Notes: generated by a model not told the origin, from the sequence alone. 64,000 bases of DNA from Anoplolepis gracilipes (GCF_047496725.1 NC_132975.1:8258501-8322500); one strand, 5' to 3'. Shown: positions 23,710-38,712, counted from the stretch's first letter. Program-made: numbers and translations.

Positions 23710-25176
23710 TACTACTTTCTCGTGTTCTCGTCGAATGACGATTCCGTGCCAACTGTAATTATAATAAAAGGCACGTGGTCGCCAATCGAATCGGCAATCA
23801 AAATCCACCAGCCAATTTCGTCCGTACGGGATAAAACTGTGTCGTTTTAATCGGAATTCCAGGAGAATTACATGCACTTCGCGATCACCCTCGTTCACTC
23901 GCTCGTCCGGAAAATTTGCATGCAAGTTCTTTTTTGCACAGGAGTTGCCGCCGCGCGATCTTGTGCATTCTGCGGCGCCGTACGACACCGGCAATCAATC
24001 ATTGCCCAGAATCGCGAATGCATCGCGGATTTGATAATTTCCTGTTCTCCTTTTTTTGTCTTTTTCAAATGACGTACACGACGAGAATCAGATTATTAAT
24101 TGCAGTTTTACATTCGATGTCGAGATCGATCCATGTCGCGGCGTAATGTACTTTTCTCGTAACTTATGTACGTTTTTACACTGCTGAGAAAGAAAGAGAC
24201 AGAAAGAGAAATTTTACAAATTTTTGTGAATTGTAAATATTGAGAGATACGACTATATTATCAATTTTCAATTATTTAATTTTTTATATAGTAAATTAAT
24301 TTTTTTAATCAATTGTAAATAATAAAATTTTTTTAATCAATTGTAAATAATAATAACTTATTAAATTCTTTATAAATCTTATCTAAAAAAGCGAGATGGA
24401 AAATACAATAGACATAATTTTCTTTATTGGATCAGTAAGATTATAACGATTTTATTTTTCAATATGAGAATCTCAAACTAATATTTTATAGAAAGTAAAA
24501 TCCACAAGTTTATATAATTGTATGGTTTCGTTTTAAAAATTTATTGCGTGATACATAAAAATGGACGTTACTTTTATAACCAGAGCTCCTGTATTATATG
24601 AAATTAATGATGAAGAAAGCTTTTATATATAAAAGTTTTCATTTTGTGCTACAGAGCCGCGTGTAATCTGTACGAGGCGATTCGGTACGCTCCGCTTTGC
24701 CCTGCGTCGTTATCGCTATCGAGCTTTTCAGCGAGCTTTACATTCGTTTCATGACACTCTTCAAGGCTCACGAAAGCGCGGCCAGCTGAACACACGAGAC
24801 CAATGACGACGACGACGGCACGTTATATCCGTCGCGACACGACGATATGTATAATACCCACCGTGTTGAGTACACCGGGTATTAATTACGCCACGTCGAA
24901 AAACGTGTATCAAGATAATGTAATCCCACTTTCTGCAGAACGCAAGTGGGGACGAACGTTATTGCTAAACAAACCACGGGCGTCTCTGCATGTAGAAATT
25001 AATATACGTGTAAAAATTAACGGCATGTGAATAATTGCGTCGCCAACGATAAACTTGGCGAAAAGAGATATTGTGAAGTAAAGTTTTATGCCCACAATGT
25101 GTGTTAGTAAATCTATATACATTGTAAAGTAAGATAAAGTACACATATCTCGGAGCTATTTCAATATTGGGTACAT
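23705..25176. other. CpG-rich blocks around an AT-rich centre, no gene seen
   Basis: CpG-rich blocks at 23710-24130 and 24650-25060 flank AT-rich DNA. A tandem duplication of about 28 bp (TTTAATCAATTGTAAATAAT repeated) lies at about 24301-24356. A near-perfect 26 bp palindrome around CTTTTATATATAAAAG lies at about 24614-24640. No frame has a recognisable domain. Confidence 0.5.
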
Positions 25177-25188
25177 ATTATATATATA

Positions 25189-25227
<39 letters not shown>
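25177..25227. repeat. (TA)n microsatellite
   Basis: About 50 bases of TA repeat with one AGT interruption near 25189. Confidence 0.95.
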
Positions 25228-25230
<3 letters not shown>

Positions 25231-27254
25231 TAAATTTTTTTTATTATCTTTAATTTATTTAAATCCTTACTGGTATTTAAAAATATTTTAGCGTAGAAAA
25301 GGAGATTTTCAAACAGTACTATATATATGTATAGCATGTAAAATGATAAATGTAAATTGAAATTCTTGAAAACATTCTTTTAAAGCAGAGTCAAATGAGC
25401 ATTCTACTAGAATTATAATGTATGCATTTGGATCGTCAAGCTAGCTTCAGTAGCAAACAGATTGTGAGTAACATAATCGCTGGTAGACATTTTCGCTTCA
25501 TTGCGAGCGTGAGTATTCGCTGGCGAAACGATTTTCATTCCTGGGATGTCTTTTCTATTCCCGGCAGCGAAGCAGCGTTCCGGTTATGCCGTCATAAAAC
25601 CTAGCACGTCTTCATCCCGTTTAAAAGATTTGCTCACGAAAGGTGTGTCAGAAAAATATTCCGCTATTGCCGAGCGAACATTTTACTGAATATACATCAG
25701 GCAGGTTTCTATCTTTTGGACTTCCAATATAGTATTAAATATTCTAGGATCTATCCAACGCGAGAGCTTGTTTATTTATAAACGTTGCTTTGTTTTGATG
25801 AACTTTCTTTTATCGTTTGTTTTAATCCGATCTCTGTATATAAATACTATAATAGCTCGAATAAAACGGGTTTTGTCGAACGGAATTATTATCGGTCTTC
25901 GATCAACAGAGTCGGAAAATTGCATGAAATATTTGAAAATTGTTCTCTTTATTTTTGTGATCCAAATCAATTTAATGATGTACGAAATTTTTAATGAAAT
26001 GTTTAAACATTTACAAAAAAATGGATTTTTATTAACAAAGCTTCCAATGTTATATTCTTACATACTGTTAAATTTTCCAAGATTGTTTTTTATTTTCCGC
26101 GGAAAAATATCAAAGCAACCATAAACTGTTAGTAACGCATTCTAAATTTCAGAAACCTTTTAACAAAATATTGTTTACATAGAGGCATTATCGCAAATTT
26201 TATCGCGAATATTTTACAAAATTACATCATTTTTTTCCAAAGAACGAGAGAATGTAATCTGTAATAAATCGTATTTTCGAATACTTCAAGTAATTCATGA
26301 TAATGAATAAAAGACGTAACAGAATTTCAATATGCAACCAACTACATATAATTGAAATCAGAACTGTTGAAGTCTCGTCGAGTTTTTTTTCTTAATTAAA
26401 AATGCATCTAGTTTTTATTTTAATCACAATTAACAAAGCGATAATAATCGATTGAAGGAGGTAGTTTTGACATCAGCATTTATTTCTTAATCGTCATGTA
26501 TTATTGACAGCGAATGTGATAAAGCGATATATACGTCCGACACTTAAATAAATCAGATGAACAAGAGGATATAATGTGCACGCGCGATCATCGATCAGAT
26601 TTCGCGTTCTTCGCGGATCTATCTCGTATTTAAATCGACGCGGAAGAATCGTTAGCGGCTTTCGCCAAGCACGACAATGTATTGTTAGAGAGACAAACAA
26701 GGCCTCCTCGATGTTCGTCTAATTAACTAATCGTTGATCTCATCAGTCTAATCCCATACCATCGTCGTGATCGAGATCGAGCATATCTGTGAGCGAAATC
26801 GCCGCGAAGAGGGGCGTTTCTTTCTAGGTTCAGCTTGAGAGAGAACTCATTATTAAAACCCGTGTTTTTTATATCATCTTATTGAACGTCAAACAGGTTT
26901 ATTCACGCTATTATTACAACAACCTCAAAAAATTTATCTGAACAGATCGAGGATCTCTTATTAGTTGTGTAATATCTCGAGAAAAATAAAACTAAAGAAT
27001 TTTGTAGAAGTAAAAAGTAAAATTGACAAAAAAGACATTACATAAAGATTCTCTATAAAATAATCTAAAGTCCTTTATAAAATTTTTAATGATAAATATT
27101 TTTAAAATAAATTTGCAATTTTAATTAATTGATTCTCATTGTAGTAAGAACATTAATAATCCTCTTCGATGCAATTGTTGCGATGTGTTACAGAGTAATT
27201 TTTCTTGCTCAGAATACATTTTCGATATTTGATGTTCTGTAACCGTCTATGAAC
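25228..27254. other. AT-rich stretch with CpG-rich patches, no gene seen
   Basis: CpG-richer patches lie at 25420-25680 and 26480-26830. The 118-codon frame on + at 25768-26124 is hydrophobic and AT-driven and has no motif. Nothing else is supported. Confidence 0.5.
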
Positions 27255-27281
27255 AAAAAAAAAAAAAAAAAAAAAAAAAAA
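27255..27281 (+). repeat. Poly-A run, 27 bp
   Basis: Uninterrupted A run. A retroposed copy would show a target duplication on both sides of the inserted segment. I see none, so it is called a homopolymer only. Confidence 0.95.
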
Positions 27282-27289
27282 GAAAAGAG

Positions 27290-27900
27290 TAGAAGTAAGA
27301 AAACGGGACGCACGTGACTCAGCGATGTAAAATACTTCTGTGAATTCGACATAAATTTCCGAGCCGCTCCACGTGTTTTCACGGCGATAGCATCCGCTAC
27401 CGGCAATCGTCTTCTGGCCACGATAGGTGTACGTAACCATGTACGTGTGGGTGGACGAAGAGGGAGCGAGGGAGGATAGCAGATCAGGACACAGGGGTGC
27501 TGGACGGAAGAGGTGCTCGAGGTGCCACCGAGGCGCAGCAAGAGCAAAGAGACATGAATATGTATGCAACGGGTGGCAGCCGAGCGCTAAGATACGAGCA
27601 CTATCGCGCTTATTCATGCGCCTTTTAATATTTAACCCGCCGGTTTACCTGCCCCTTCGCGCACACATTACTTTTCTAATGCGCCTCCTACGCCCGTTCA
27701 TCAAATCTAAATTTCGCGCAAGAGAGGAATATAGGAAAAAAATGAGTTGCATGAGAGAATATGTGGAAATTATTATTGATTACGAAATTTTCAATTCAAT
27801 TTGTATGCATTTACTTGAGAATCACATTTTTTTTAAGCGTTTGAAATTTTTATATTTTATGCGCTTATGAAAATTTCACTCTGTTATATAAGCTCTCTGT
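27290..27900. other. CpG-rich block with opposed frames
   Basis: The 112-154-codon frames on - and the 147-codon frame on + overlap. The - frames read through the poly-A run. The open frames reflect composition. No domain is recognised. Confidence 0.35.
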
Positions 27901-27927
27901 GTTTTTATTAGAATTATTTTCTCAACT

Positions 27928-27928
<1 letters not shown>

Positions 27929-27955
<27 letters not shown>
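27929..27955. repeat. (AT)n microsatellite
   Basis: About 27 bases of pure AT repeat. Confidence 0.9.
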
Positions 27956-27958
<3 letters not shown>

Positions 27959-28302
27959 ATACAAATATTCCAATTTTATGTTATTTTAAGCAATTTTGTT
28001 ATGAGATTTTATATTTGTTTTAAATGTGGATGAGCCATATATTTTATAGAAGTGTTTTTCGCGTACATATTTATCATTAGAGAATATAAATCATCATTAG
28101 AGATTATACGAATTCAGCAAAATGCTGTAACTACTTTAAGATTACGTCTTTTCCTCTCGGAGAAGATTTCTCCAGGCGCCTTTGCGTCGCGACGCACCGG
28201 CTCTTTCGTTCTTTCGAACGATGCGCAAAAGACTGCGGCGGCTAACATGGTTGACCCGCGATTAGTAACGGGCTAGTAAGAAACGTACAAGCGATCCTAA
28301 TC

Positions 28303-28671
28303 AGTCGTCACGCCTGTGCGTACGTAACGACATCGTTATCGGTGTCTCTGTATACTCCTGAACCACCACATCGTTTTCCCCGCGCATCTCTTGTTGTACC
28401 TACGTACGTTATACGGCTCGCATCGTCTCTCTCTCTCTCTCTCTCTTTCTTTCGTTCTCTCCGTATCCTCTCTCTGTTACTCTTTCGACAATGATTACGG
28501 TCGTTTGTCGACAGAGAGATTGCTTCGTCACCCGCTCATACCCGTGCAAGAGCGTGTTTGACAGCGCTTTAGTCGTGTCGCTTTTGAATCACGGAGAGAC
28601 CTCGACAGAAAGCGACGTGCGAGGAGAGAAACTCGCGCGAGAACAAGTTGAGAATAGAGAGGCTCCCCCAG
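28303..28671 (+). CDS. Possible first exon ending at a consensus splice donor
   Basis: A TCAGTC initiator-like element puts a possible start at 28303, with a 4 of 5 match to the downstream promoter element at +28 to +32. A CT-rich leader follows (28426-28452). An ATG at 28491 sits in good context (GACAATG) and opens 60 codons of mixed composition to CCCCAG, then GTAAGT, a perfect donor, leaving phase 1. If unspliced the frame stops at 28748. The peptide starts MITVVCRQRDCFVTRSYPCK and shows no domain or signal peptide that I recognise. CAGGTAAGT is expected about 0.5 times by chance in this length on both strands, so it is only modest evidence. No matching second exon was identified. It may be an untranslated leader exon. 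Confidence 0.25.
28426..28452. repeat. (CT)n microsatellite
   Basis: About 27 bases of CT repeat inside a CpG-rich block, directly upstream of a possible start codon at 28491. Confidence 0.9.
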
Positions 28672-28749
28672 GTAAGTCGTTAGATCGGGATAAACGCGCC
28701 GAGCACAAAAGTTATAGGTACCGTATCTGCCATACGCTCTCTCCTTAGA

Positions 28750-30360
28750 GAGTTAAAAAATATTGACGCAATAATATTCACAACGCGCGAAGTGCACAGG
28801 TTTTTGCCTTGAGATCGGTGTTACGTTTTATATCCAGATGACATGTGGGGAGGGGGGGAGAGTTAAGGTACGTTTGCATTTTCACGCGGAATGCATTATT
28901 TGGATAATTGCACCTTTGAAGACATTAAAAGTCTAACAAAAATGTTAATATTTATAAATTATAATATTTATATCTCAAGCCTAATATTTGTAACTCTTTT
29001 AAATTTCAATTCAATAAATTTACTCATAGAAATTATAAAGTGATACAAAATTTTGTAGAGCTACTCCTAATATCTCTCAAAATTAATTATGATGTATACA
29101 TTTAATATCGCACAGATAATAGCAGCGTTCAATTCTGGCGTTCTTATTATTGTGTTAACCTTTTCGCTTTATCACGCGATGATTTACCGATAGTTGCGTG
29201 TGTATGACATGCGCATATGTATTGTGTACGCATTGCATCATTCGAACGTCGCGTCGCGAGTGCTTGCATAGTGCGCAGCAGGACTTTAAACAATGCTGCG
29301 ATGTTCGACAACGAACGTGTGTCCGTTTTTGTTCTCGTATATTATATAGGTTGACACATATATGTATATATCAGCGAAGGAAAGTACAATATGTAGCTAC
29401 AATACGTTATTGCAGTCACACATATCAGAGAGTTTTACGTTAATTTAAAATATAATGCTTTTTCTTCTCTTTAAATTCTTATAAGATTTTCGAATACTTT
29501 ATATTTCAAACATTTATTATTGATTTCAAAACACAATTTTGTTAAGGTATAATCCTGATGTTCCAACAACCAGAAATATATTTAAAACATTTTAATTTTT
29601 GATGACTGCATTTTCTGTAAAATGCAACAGTTTAAAGGAAAAATTTAAAATTATATGCGCAGAGTTAACATTAATTTTTAAAAATTGCTTTTTTTAACAA
29701 TATAATCGATTTTGTTTTACAGTTTTGTATGAGGAGAGATAAAGCAGTTAGCAAAAGACAGACAGGAAACCTTTACAACTCTAAAGTTGTACGACATACG
29801 GTCTCCGCAAAATACAGGCATTGCTGCATTGTTGCACCGCGATGCGGTAGAAATCGTGTGTGACAAACTAACCACGTGCACGCGGGCAAACCCTCATGAC
29901 GTATAATACTGATTTTCGCCTTTGAGAACGCTGTTCAACAACTTTGCAGATTATCTTTTACCGTATGTTAATGCAATTTATCATTCTCCCCTCTCCTTCA
30001 CGTGCATATATTTTTTTGGTACTTGGTTAACTGTTTTTTATTAATTTTTTTCTTTGTCAAAGTATTTACAAAAAGCCGAATATTTAATAATGTTGAAAAA
30101 TTGAAATAAAATGTTTAATGTGTTCTGTAGTTTTATTAAGACGTATGCATTTCAAAAATCTATAAATTATTTCGATATTTGTTAAAAATAATGTTTAATA
30201 ATAATAAATTAATTTTTAATTTATATGATATATTTTAAGTATTTATCTCGATCAATATATCTTAGACAATAATATAATAAATATTCTTTGATATATTAGT
30301 AAGCTGTTGCGAGAGATTTCCCAATATCCCTCACTGTAATTAAATATGTATTTTCAAGTG
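28750..30360. other. AT-rich stretch, no gene seen
   Basis: AT-rich apart from a GC-richer patch at 29150-29340. The 81-codon frame on + at 29198-29443 is cysteine and arginine rich with no recognised pattern. A G run lies at about 28850-28858. Confidence 0.5.
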
Positions 30361-30995
30361 TCTCGTGCAATGGACATATATTTACGCGATCAGCGCTCGA
30401 CGATATTATTTTGAGATTGTTAAACGATAAATCATCGATGACGCCATCTGACATCGTCCTTAAGACCTATTCCTAATCCTCGCCGCACGCCGCGCTGTCG
30501 CGCTAAGCGCAGGATCTCGCGAGAGATGTGACGTAATCACTCACTGATTGATTGACAAAATCAGGCGATCGAAGGTCGGCTCGCTCGTCTCTTGCCATAG
30601 TTCACTCGATGACCGAGTGACACACATTAAAAATTAAAGCAGATATTACCTGCCGAAAACGATCCCTCGCATTTTGATCAGCTCGAAGCTCGGGGGTGTC
30701 GTACAAAGTAATTCGCGCGTTCGCGGGAGTGTCGTGCAAAGTAATCGCGCGTTCATTTTCAACGTGTCGCGGACGATCCGTCGTGGTTTAATTAGTTTCA
30801 ATCTCGGAAATGCCGTACAAAGTACATCTCGCGGGAGTGCCGTACAAAGTAATCGCGCGTCCGGGAATGTCGCGGATGGTTCGCGCAGTCGTATTTTAAC
30901 GAATAACTGAGACGTAAAAGGAGAACTATGTAATATCCGAGAAGAAAAGGCTGAGGCGCCAGCAGGCCATCTCGCAATCGACGGAGCAATAATGA
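30360..30995 (+). other. CpG-rich block with a donor-like end, possible leader exon
   Basis: GC-rich block ending at AATGA, then GTGAGTAAAAT, which resembles a splice donor at 30996, before sequence turns AT-rich. It contains the minisatellite at 30691-30891. A leader exon followed by a long intron would look like this. However, the GTGAGT hexamer is common by chance, and I find no start-site element that I trust. Confidence 0.2.
30691..30891 (+). repeat. Nested GC-rich minisatellite, about 30 bp unit
   Basis: Units of the form GGGAGTGYCGTRCAAAGTAA followed by TCGCGCG occur at about 30691, 30724, 30805 (shortened) and 30832, with a fifth partial unit at 30862. They form two pairs, each followed by a TGTCGCGGA tail, so a pair-plus-tail block of some 90-110 bases seems to have been duplicated. 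On + a 78-codon frame at 30674-30910 stays open and gives a repeated VQSN peptide, but it has no other sign of being a gene. Confidence 0.8.
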
Positions 30996-30999
30996 GTGA

Positions 31000-32190
31000 G
31001 TAAAATTTATTATTTATATATCATATTGTCGTATTAATCGCACGTTTACTCTGCCTGATATATTTAACTGAAATATTAATTAAGAATTAGAAAACACTTT
31101 AATGTACATCTCACAAAAGCTTGCAATTAAGAAGAGTAAAAGAATAGACAATTTTAACGGAAATTATATAATTATTTCCGTTAAATATCTGTATAAGTAT
31201 TGTATAGTGTCGTGCCGTGTATGTGTCGTGTGGACAGGACAATGTTTTCATTAACTGAATACATGGTGCAGCGAGTCGACGGCCCGTTCAACATCGTTAT
31301 ACCGACAAATAAAGGACGCGGAAGAAGCTTTTCGAAATTTCCGAGCGAAATCCGCGCGGGAAAATCCAGCGCCGCGTGTTCGCGTATAATTGAATTGTTC
31401 CTCGTCTTTCTCGCGGAACTATGTATGTCGAGAATTTTCACTTGATTATGTTTGTTATGAAGATTTTGAAGAACAAAACTTTGTCCCGTAGAAAACTTAT
31501 ATTCCATATGAAGATATTAACATTGTAATTTACATAAAACTGATGAGAGATTTACATTTTAATCTAAAATATTGAAAAAAAATTAATTTAAAATATTAAA
31601 AAAAAAACCTAATAAGATACAGAAATAAAGCTATAATATTGCACTTGCTTGTCGCGACTTTATTTTACTATTAAACAAAGCTCATTTTAAAATATATTTA
31701 ATCGTACTCACCCACGTTATACTTAATCGAATATCGTAAAATCGTGTTAGTTTGTCATTTTATCTACGGTTCTTCCATTCTTCGATGGAATGTCATGCAC
31801 AGGCTTATCATTTGCCGTCCGACAATATGCGTGTAACCAAATACTTGCGCGTGCAAAAACAGCGCGATACCGCTTGCGCGAAATCCTCGTGATCACGTTT
31901 CTTCTTTTTAATAAACCAAACGCGAGCACGCGTCGACTCGGCTAACTAAGACGCGAACGTGCTGCTCCGACGATGCGTCGCGTTATCAAGCGACTCGCTC
32001 GCCAGCATCCAACATGCAAAAAGTAATTATGCTTGCTCAGTGTAAAAATAAAAGCGTTACTTTATTGTTGAAGCATGTTCCTTTATAACATTATATCTGG
32101 ATATACACAAAACTCGATAAAAGTAAGTCGCGAGAAAGAAATATAATTATAAAATAAAATTGTTATAAATATAAATTAATAAAATTTTAT
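31000..32190. other. Mixed stretch, no gene seen
   Basis: CpG-richer patches lie at 31200-31440 and 31740-32040 within AT-rich DNA. Frames of 60-108 codons overlap on both strands without motifs. Confidence 0.5.
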
Positions 32191-32193
32191 ATT

Positions 32194-32240
32194 TATATTT
32201 ACTTTTAAATTTATATTTATAAAATTTATAAGTAAATATA
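32194..32240. repeat. AT-rich hairpin
   Basis: Perfect 11 bp arms TATATTTACTT and AAGTAAATATA enclose a loop of about 25 bases that is itself partly self-complementary. It lies about 110 bp left of the inverted duplication that starts at 32351. Confidence 0.7.
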
Positions 32241-32350
32241 TAATTATATAATTATAAATAACTAGGTATAACAAATATTATGATATAATTATAAAATAAA
32301 ATACGAAGTAAGATAAAATAATTGAAGGTGGAAAACTTCAAACTGAATTT

Positions 32351-34103
32351 AATTTATATAAATAAATAACACGAATAAAATTACATCTAGAAAGATATGA
32401 AACAGGCGTAATTTCTTTTAATTAAAAATTAGTTGATAAGTTATACCGAAAAATGCATAATATTCATATAATTGTATATTTCTTTTATAGATATATTGCG
32501 CAACATAAAATATCACAATACACGTAAAATTACATGCGCAAGATCTTATTGAAAATTCTTTTACATATTTTATTTCGAATAATTTATCATGGTTTTATTG
32601 TAAATAAAAGTAAAAAACAGGCTTGTATCATTCTTTAGTACAAATAATCATTTCTGAAAGAATACTATTTATATGATTTATTTTTTTTTATATCGGTTGA
32701 TTTAAAAGATACGACTATCGCACAGTAAAATCGCATAAAGTGGCCTTAAGGTGTCACAACGAATTTACACGACCAAGAGCTCGCAATGCGACGGCCAGCC
32801 GCGGCTCGGGGACCGCAAATTTCTGACGGCGAATAAAAACGCGAGAAAAGTGGAGCATGCAAATATATTCAGGCGAACGCGCGCAATCCCTAAAAGTTTT
32901 GCGCATCGGGCCGTCGGGGAGGTTAGCGGTGGCAGAGCGAGAGGTAGGTTGCTGGAGGATAGAAAAACGACGGACATGTATATGCACGGGTAAATTAAAT
33001 ATACATGTTGTGCAAATAAGACCGCCTAGCGACTCGTTTTATCGTCTTCTTTTGCTCTAGTCGGCTTCTCGCTCTAACTTCATCAGCGTCGCGATATCGC
33101 GCGAATAGGTGTTATAAAGAAAAATTCTATATGGAACTCGTCATTCTTTTGTGAGAAATTCCAAACACAATAAATATACGATAAATCATTAATTGTCGTA
33201 TACATATTTTTGAGAAAACATCTTTTCAAATCATATAACAAATTATTTTGTACATTCTGTAATTTACAATTTTTTTAAGTAATAATATTAATATAACATT
33301 TTCATTTAATATGTAACAACCTTATTTTGACTAGTTTATTGATTTCTTCTTAGCTGATTTATTTGCTTTAAATGATTGAAGAAAATTCGAATGTACGATT
33401 AGTGATAAGGATATTATAAATATTTTAGTATTCATATGATCAGTTAATATATATAATGATAATTAATTATAATAGTTTGTGTAAAATTTTATTAATTTGT
33501 TTATAACAGATATTGATGATAAAATTCAAAATTACGAACTGTTTCACGATGTGATAATGGCATAGAATTTTCCCTAGCACAAGTCTAAATGCATCTAGAT
33601 TGTAATTTGTGGTAGCTATTAGAGGGATCAACCCCTCGCAAAGTAATATATGTAATGATCTTAACTGAAGAACGTCGTAAATGGGGTACAACGCTGATTG
33701 AATGAAAATATACTTGAGTCAATCGAATTCTATTTCGAATATTGTACATCTAGATTCTATCTGCGAACTATGAACTTCCATCAGAATCGTTCATGTATAT
33801 CGTTCATTACAGGGTCATGTAATAGCATCTCGTGCAATACGCACAATAGCATTTGCTTAACATAGTTACCCAAAAGTTCAAGTCTTCAGAAAGAGATAGC
33901 GTAACAGCACTGTAATAAAACGTGCGTGGTTCTGCAGGTTGAGAATCGATTTTTCCTTTTCCATACCTAAAAAAAAAAATATACAACTATATGAATATTA
34001 TGCATTTTTCGATATAACTTATCAACTAATTTTTAAAATAAATCATGTTTGTTTTATAGCTTTCTAGATATAATTTTACTCGTATTATTTATTATTATAA
34101 ATT
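32351..34103. repeat. Inverted duplication pair, about 130 bp arms, 1.5 kb spacer
   Basis: The arm at 32351-32481 matches the reverse complement of 33977-34103. Both carry AAAAATTAGTTGATAAGTTA and AAAAATGCATAATATTCATA. Outer parts also match but with more differences (AAATTACATCTAGAAAG against AAATTATATCTAGAAAG). The spacer includes a CpG-rich block at 32730-33110 and encodes no transposase. No target duplication is evident. It could be two oppositely oriented copies of one repeat, a long-terminal-repeat foldback element, or a rearrangement scar. It is older than the 49309 pair, judged by divergence. Confidence 0.85.

Positions 34104-35993
<1,890 letters not shown>

Positions 35994-36039
<46 letters not shown>
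35994..36039. repeat. (TA)n microsatellite
   Basis: About 46 bases of TA repeat with one GTA near its 5' end. Confidence 0.95.
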
Positions 36040-36042
<3 letters not shown>

Positions 36043-38650
36043 CTATTAGATCTTAATATTAATATATTTATTTTATTAAAAAGTCCTCCATAAGTAACGT
36101 GTGTTACTTATGAAAAGAAAAGAAATAATTATTTGGCAGAAATTTTTTTGTTATTGTGAATACAATCATACACTAGTTTTTTTGCACCGTTTGTTTTCCC
36201 CGCAAGAAGTTAAACATTGATAGACAATGACTTCGTCCTATCGAGAGAGATTGGAAATATTCGGGTTCGGATTGAAGGTCTCAATCACTGATAATCGGGT
36301 CGATGAACCTGGAGGGAGTGCCCCGTGTCGTTTCACATGTCCTATTCGGAAACCACTTAGCGAGAGAGAGAGAAAGAGAGAGGAGGCGAGGGGGAATCAA
36401 ATACCAGAGATAATAAAGAATTTCACGTTTTTGCGAAATTGCCGTCAATTGGAGACATCGTCTCCCCGCGTCCCCTCCTCATCCTTCTCTCATTCGGAAT
36501 ATCGTTTCGAACAGACGTGATGGTCTTTGCATCTTGGCAGCTCCATTATCTGCGCCATCAATCGGAAATTCTTCTCCCTTTGCATCATCGCGAGGGATAG
36601 GGAGCAGAGTGGAGAGAGGAAAGACCGAGGGGGTTTGAGAGGGAAATGGTTTCATTAAAACAATCTCGCTGGTTCGCGTAGCTCGATCGAAACCCCGTGT
36701 ACAGAATAATGAGCGTGTGTCATTGACGTGCGCCGACTACAGTACTTTTCAGAGATGGTGTGTGATTTTGTATCGCTGATAATATTAAAACGCATAAAGG
36801 AAAGGAAGTAATTTTAATATTAATATAAAATAACACGGTCTCTTGCAAAACATTCTCAATACAAAATATTTAAAAATTATTTTCTTACATATATTTCGAT
36901 TTATTATTATCTAGTATTAATTATTCAATTTTTTAGAATATATAAATTATTGTTTTCAATTTATTATTTTTTTAAATATATTTAAAGTTTAAATTAAACA
37001 TATACATATATAGTGGAAAATATTTAAAAATTTGTGAAATGTTTTTTTGGTACAATCTAATAAAGTATCTGATATCATCTCACAACTTTATGAGATATCC
37101 GTAATTTTTGATATTGATGATTAATTTGTTGGTATTATATTTGACATACATACATAATATAGTTTTACATTTATAATATAAAGGATAATATATCGCGTTT
37201 CATTCATCACTACTGAACCACCCTATATTCGACTCATGTATTTAACGGTCGGCGCGTGTGCGCGTGGCGTCGCGGCCGTGCGGTGGCAGTGAAATGCGTG
37301 TATCTGAACAATTAGGTTTCAGGCCACCCCCAGTCCGACATGGCAGTCCACAAGGGCTCGCTGCCCCCCCCCCTCCCCCGCGATAATATGTATGTACTAG
37401 AAACTCTCGTGTTTTCTGTTAACGTATCGCGAAAACATGAGGAATAACGTTTCCCATTGCCGTGCCGTGACAACGTCGCCTACCGCCCCCGACCTAATCG
37501 CGAAAAGATATTTCCACCTGGCATACGGTAGAGTAAAGGCGGGCACCGCGTCCGCAAAAAGCGCGGTCGCTCACGAGTGGAATGTCAACTCACGCTCGCA
37601 CGGCCGTACTCGCGCGGCGATAAACGTCGCGGGGTGGTTTCCGAGATATTCGCCGTGGACGATTAATTCGCGCGATTAAAGATAGTTGAGTAGAATTCCT
37701 CAGATAACGCACGCCGCCCTCCCTGATAATCCCTCGGTGAATGCACATACGCAAGTGTTGCGCGACGAAATTGACTCGTTACGAGGCGCACCGAACAATT
37801 CGGTGAATCATATAAATCATTAGCGGTAATAAGGGTTACTGGATAAATGCTAGGCTCACAGTGGAAACTTGATGAAAGATAATCACAATCCGTAAAGGCG
37901 ATATTTTGATGAGATGCGCACGATTTATAAATACTTGTGTGAAAAAAACTGCACACACATGTGTAAAAGCGGAGATGATTTTTTTCAAATAAATTTAAAT
38001 TTTTTCACGCAACATTATTCTTATTACAATCTTTCTTTTGTTAATAGAAAACACATTTTCTTTTAATAATTTGAAAATAATTACTTTCAATCTTGTGTAA
38101 CTATTCTAATATTAATTTTTTTAATGATAATTATAGAGAAGGTTTTTTTTGTTGTAGTGTATTTAATTTACGTGGTTTTAAACTTTATTAATATAATTTT
38201 AGAAAGTAAAATAGTTAGTTTTTTTAGATACAGATAATATATACATATATGTTACAAAAAATATTTCTTTAAATCAATATAATAATGAACGTTGAAAATA
38301 AAATTTGAAAAAAGTAAATTTTTTTTATAACGAGCAAAGAAAAATATAAAAGTAACTCGTAATATAACTTTTCTTTTATTCAGAAGAATACGAGATGTAT
38401 TAAAAATCCGACTACACAGATCCTTAACTACACAGATATTAACTGATTGTGAGGTTGGTTAAAAGGAAAAGTATTAAAACTTGCATCTATTGTTTGACTA
38501 GAATACCTAGAAGCTTTATCCGAAAAAAATGAGCAAGCATTATTACGATAATGCCTGACAAGAGTGAACAAATAACAGCGTAGCGTGCGTTTACACATAT
38601 TTCCGTCAAAACGAGAAAGAATGCACGTCCTCATTCGTTAAGAGCTCGGT
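36040..38650. other. Stretch with two CpG-rich islands, no gene seen
   Basis: CpG-rich islands at 36180-36780 and 37190-37800 lie in AT-rich DNA. The second contains C-rich runs (37365-37379) and frames on both strands, including an 80-codon frame on + from an ATG at 37437. None has a domain that I recognise. Confidence 0.45.
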
Positions 38651-38658
38651 CTTTCTTC

Positions 38659-38712
<54 letters not shown>

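Noticed and set aside
27255..27281. Poly-A run as the tail of a retroposed gene copy
   Set aside because: No spliced-looking open frame upstream and no target duplication. The poly-T runs at 53772, 58044 and 61153 were rejected likewise.
31630..31660. ATTGCAC word like the seed of miR-92
   Set aside because: Only the seed matches; the remainder of the mature sequence is absent.
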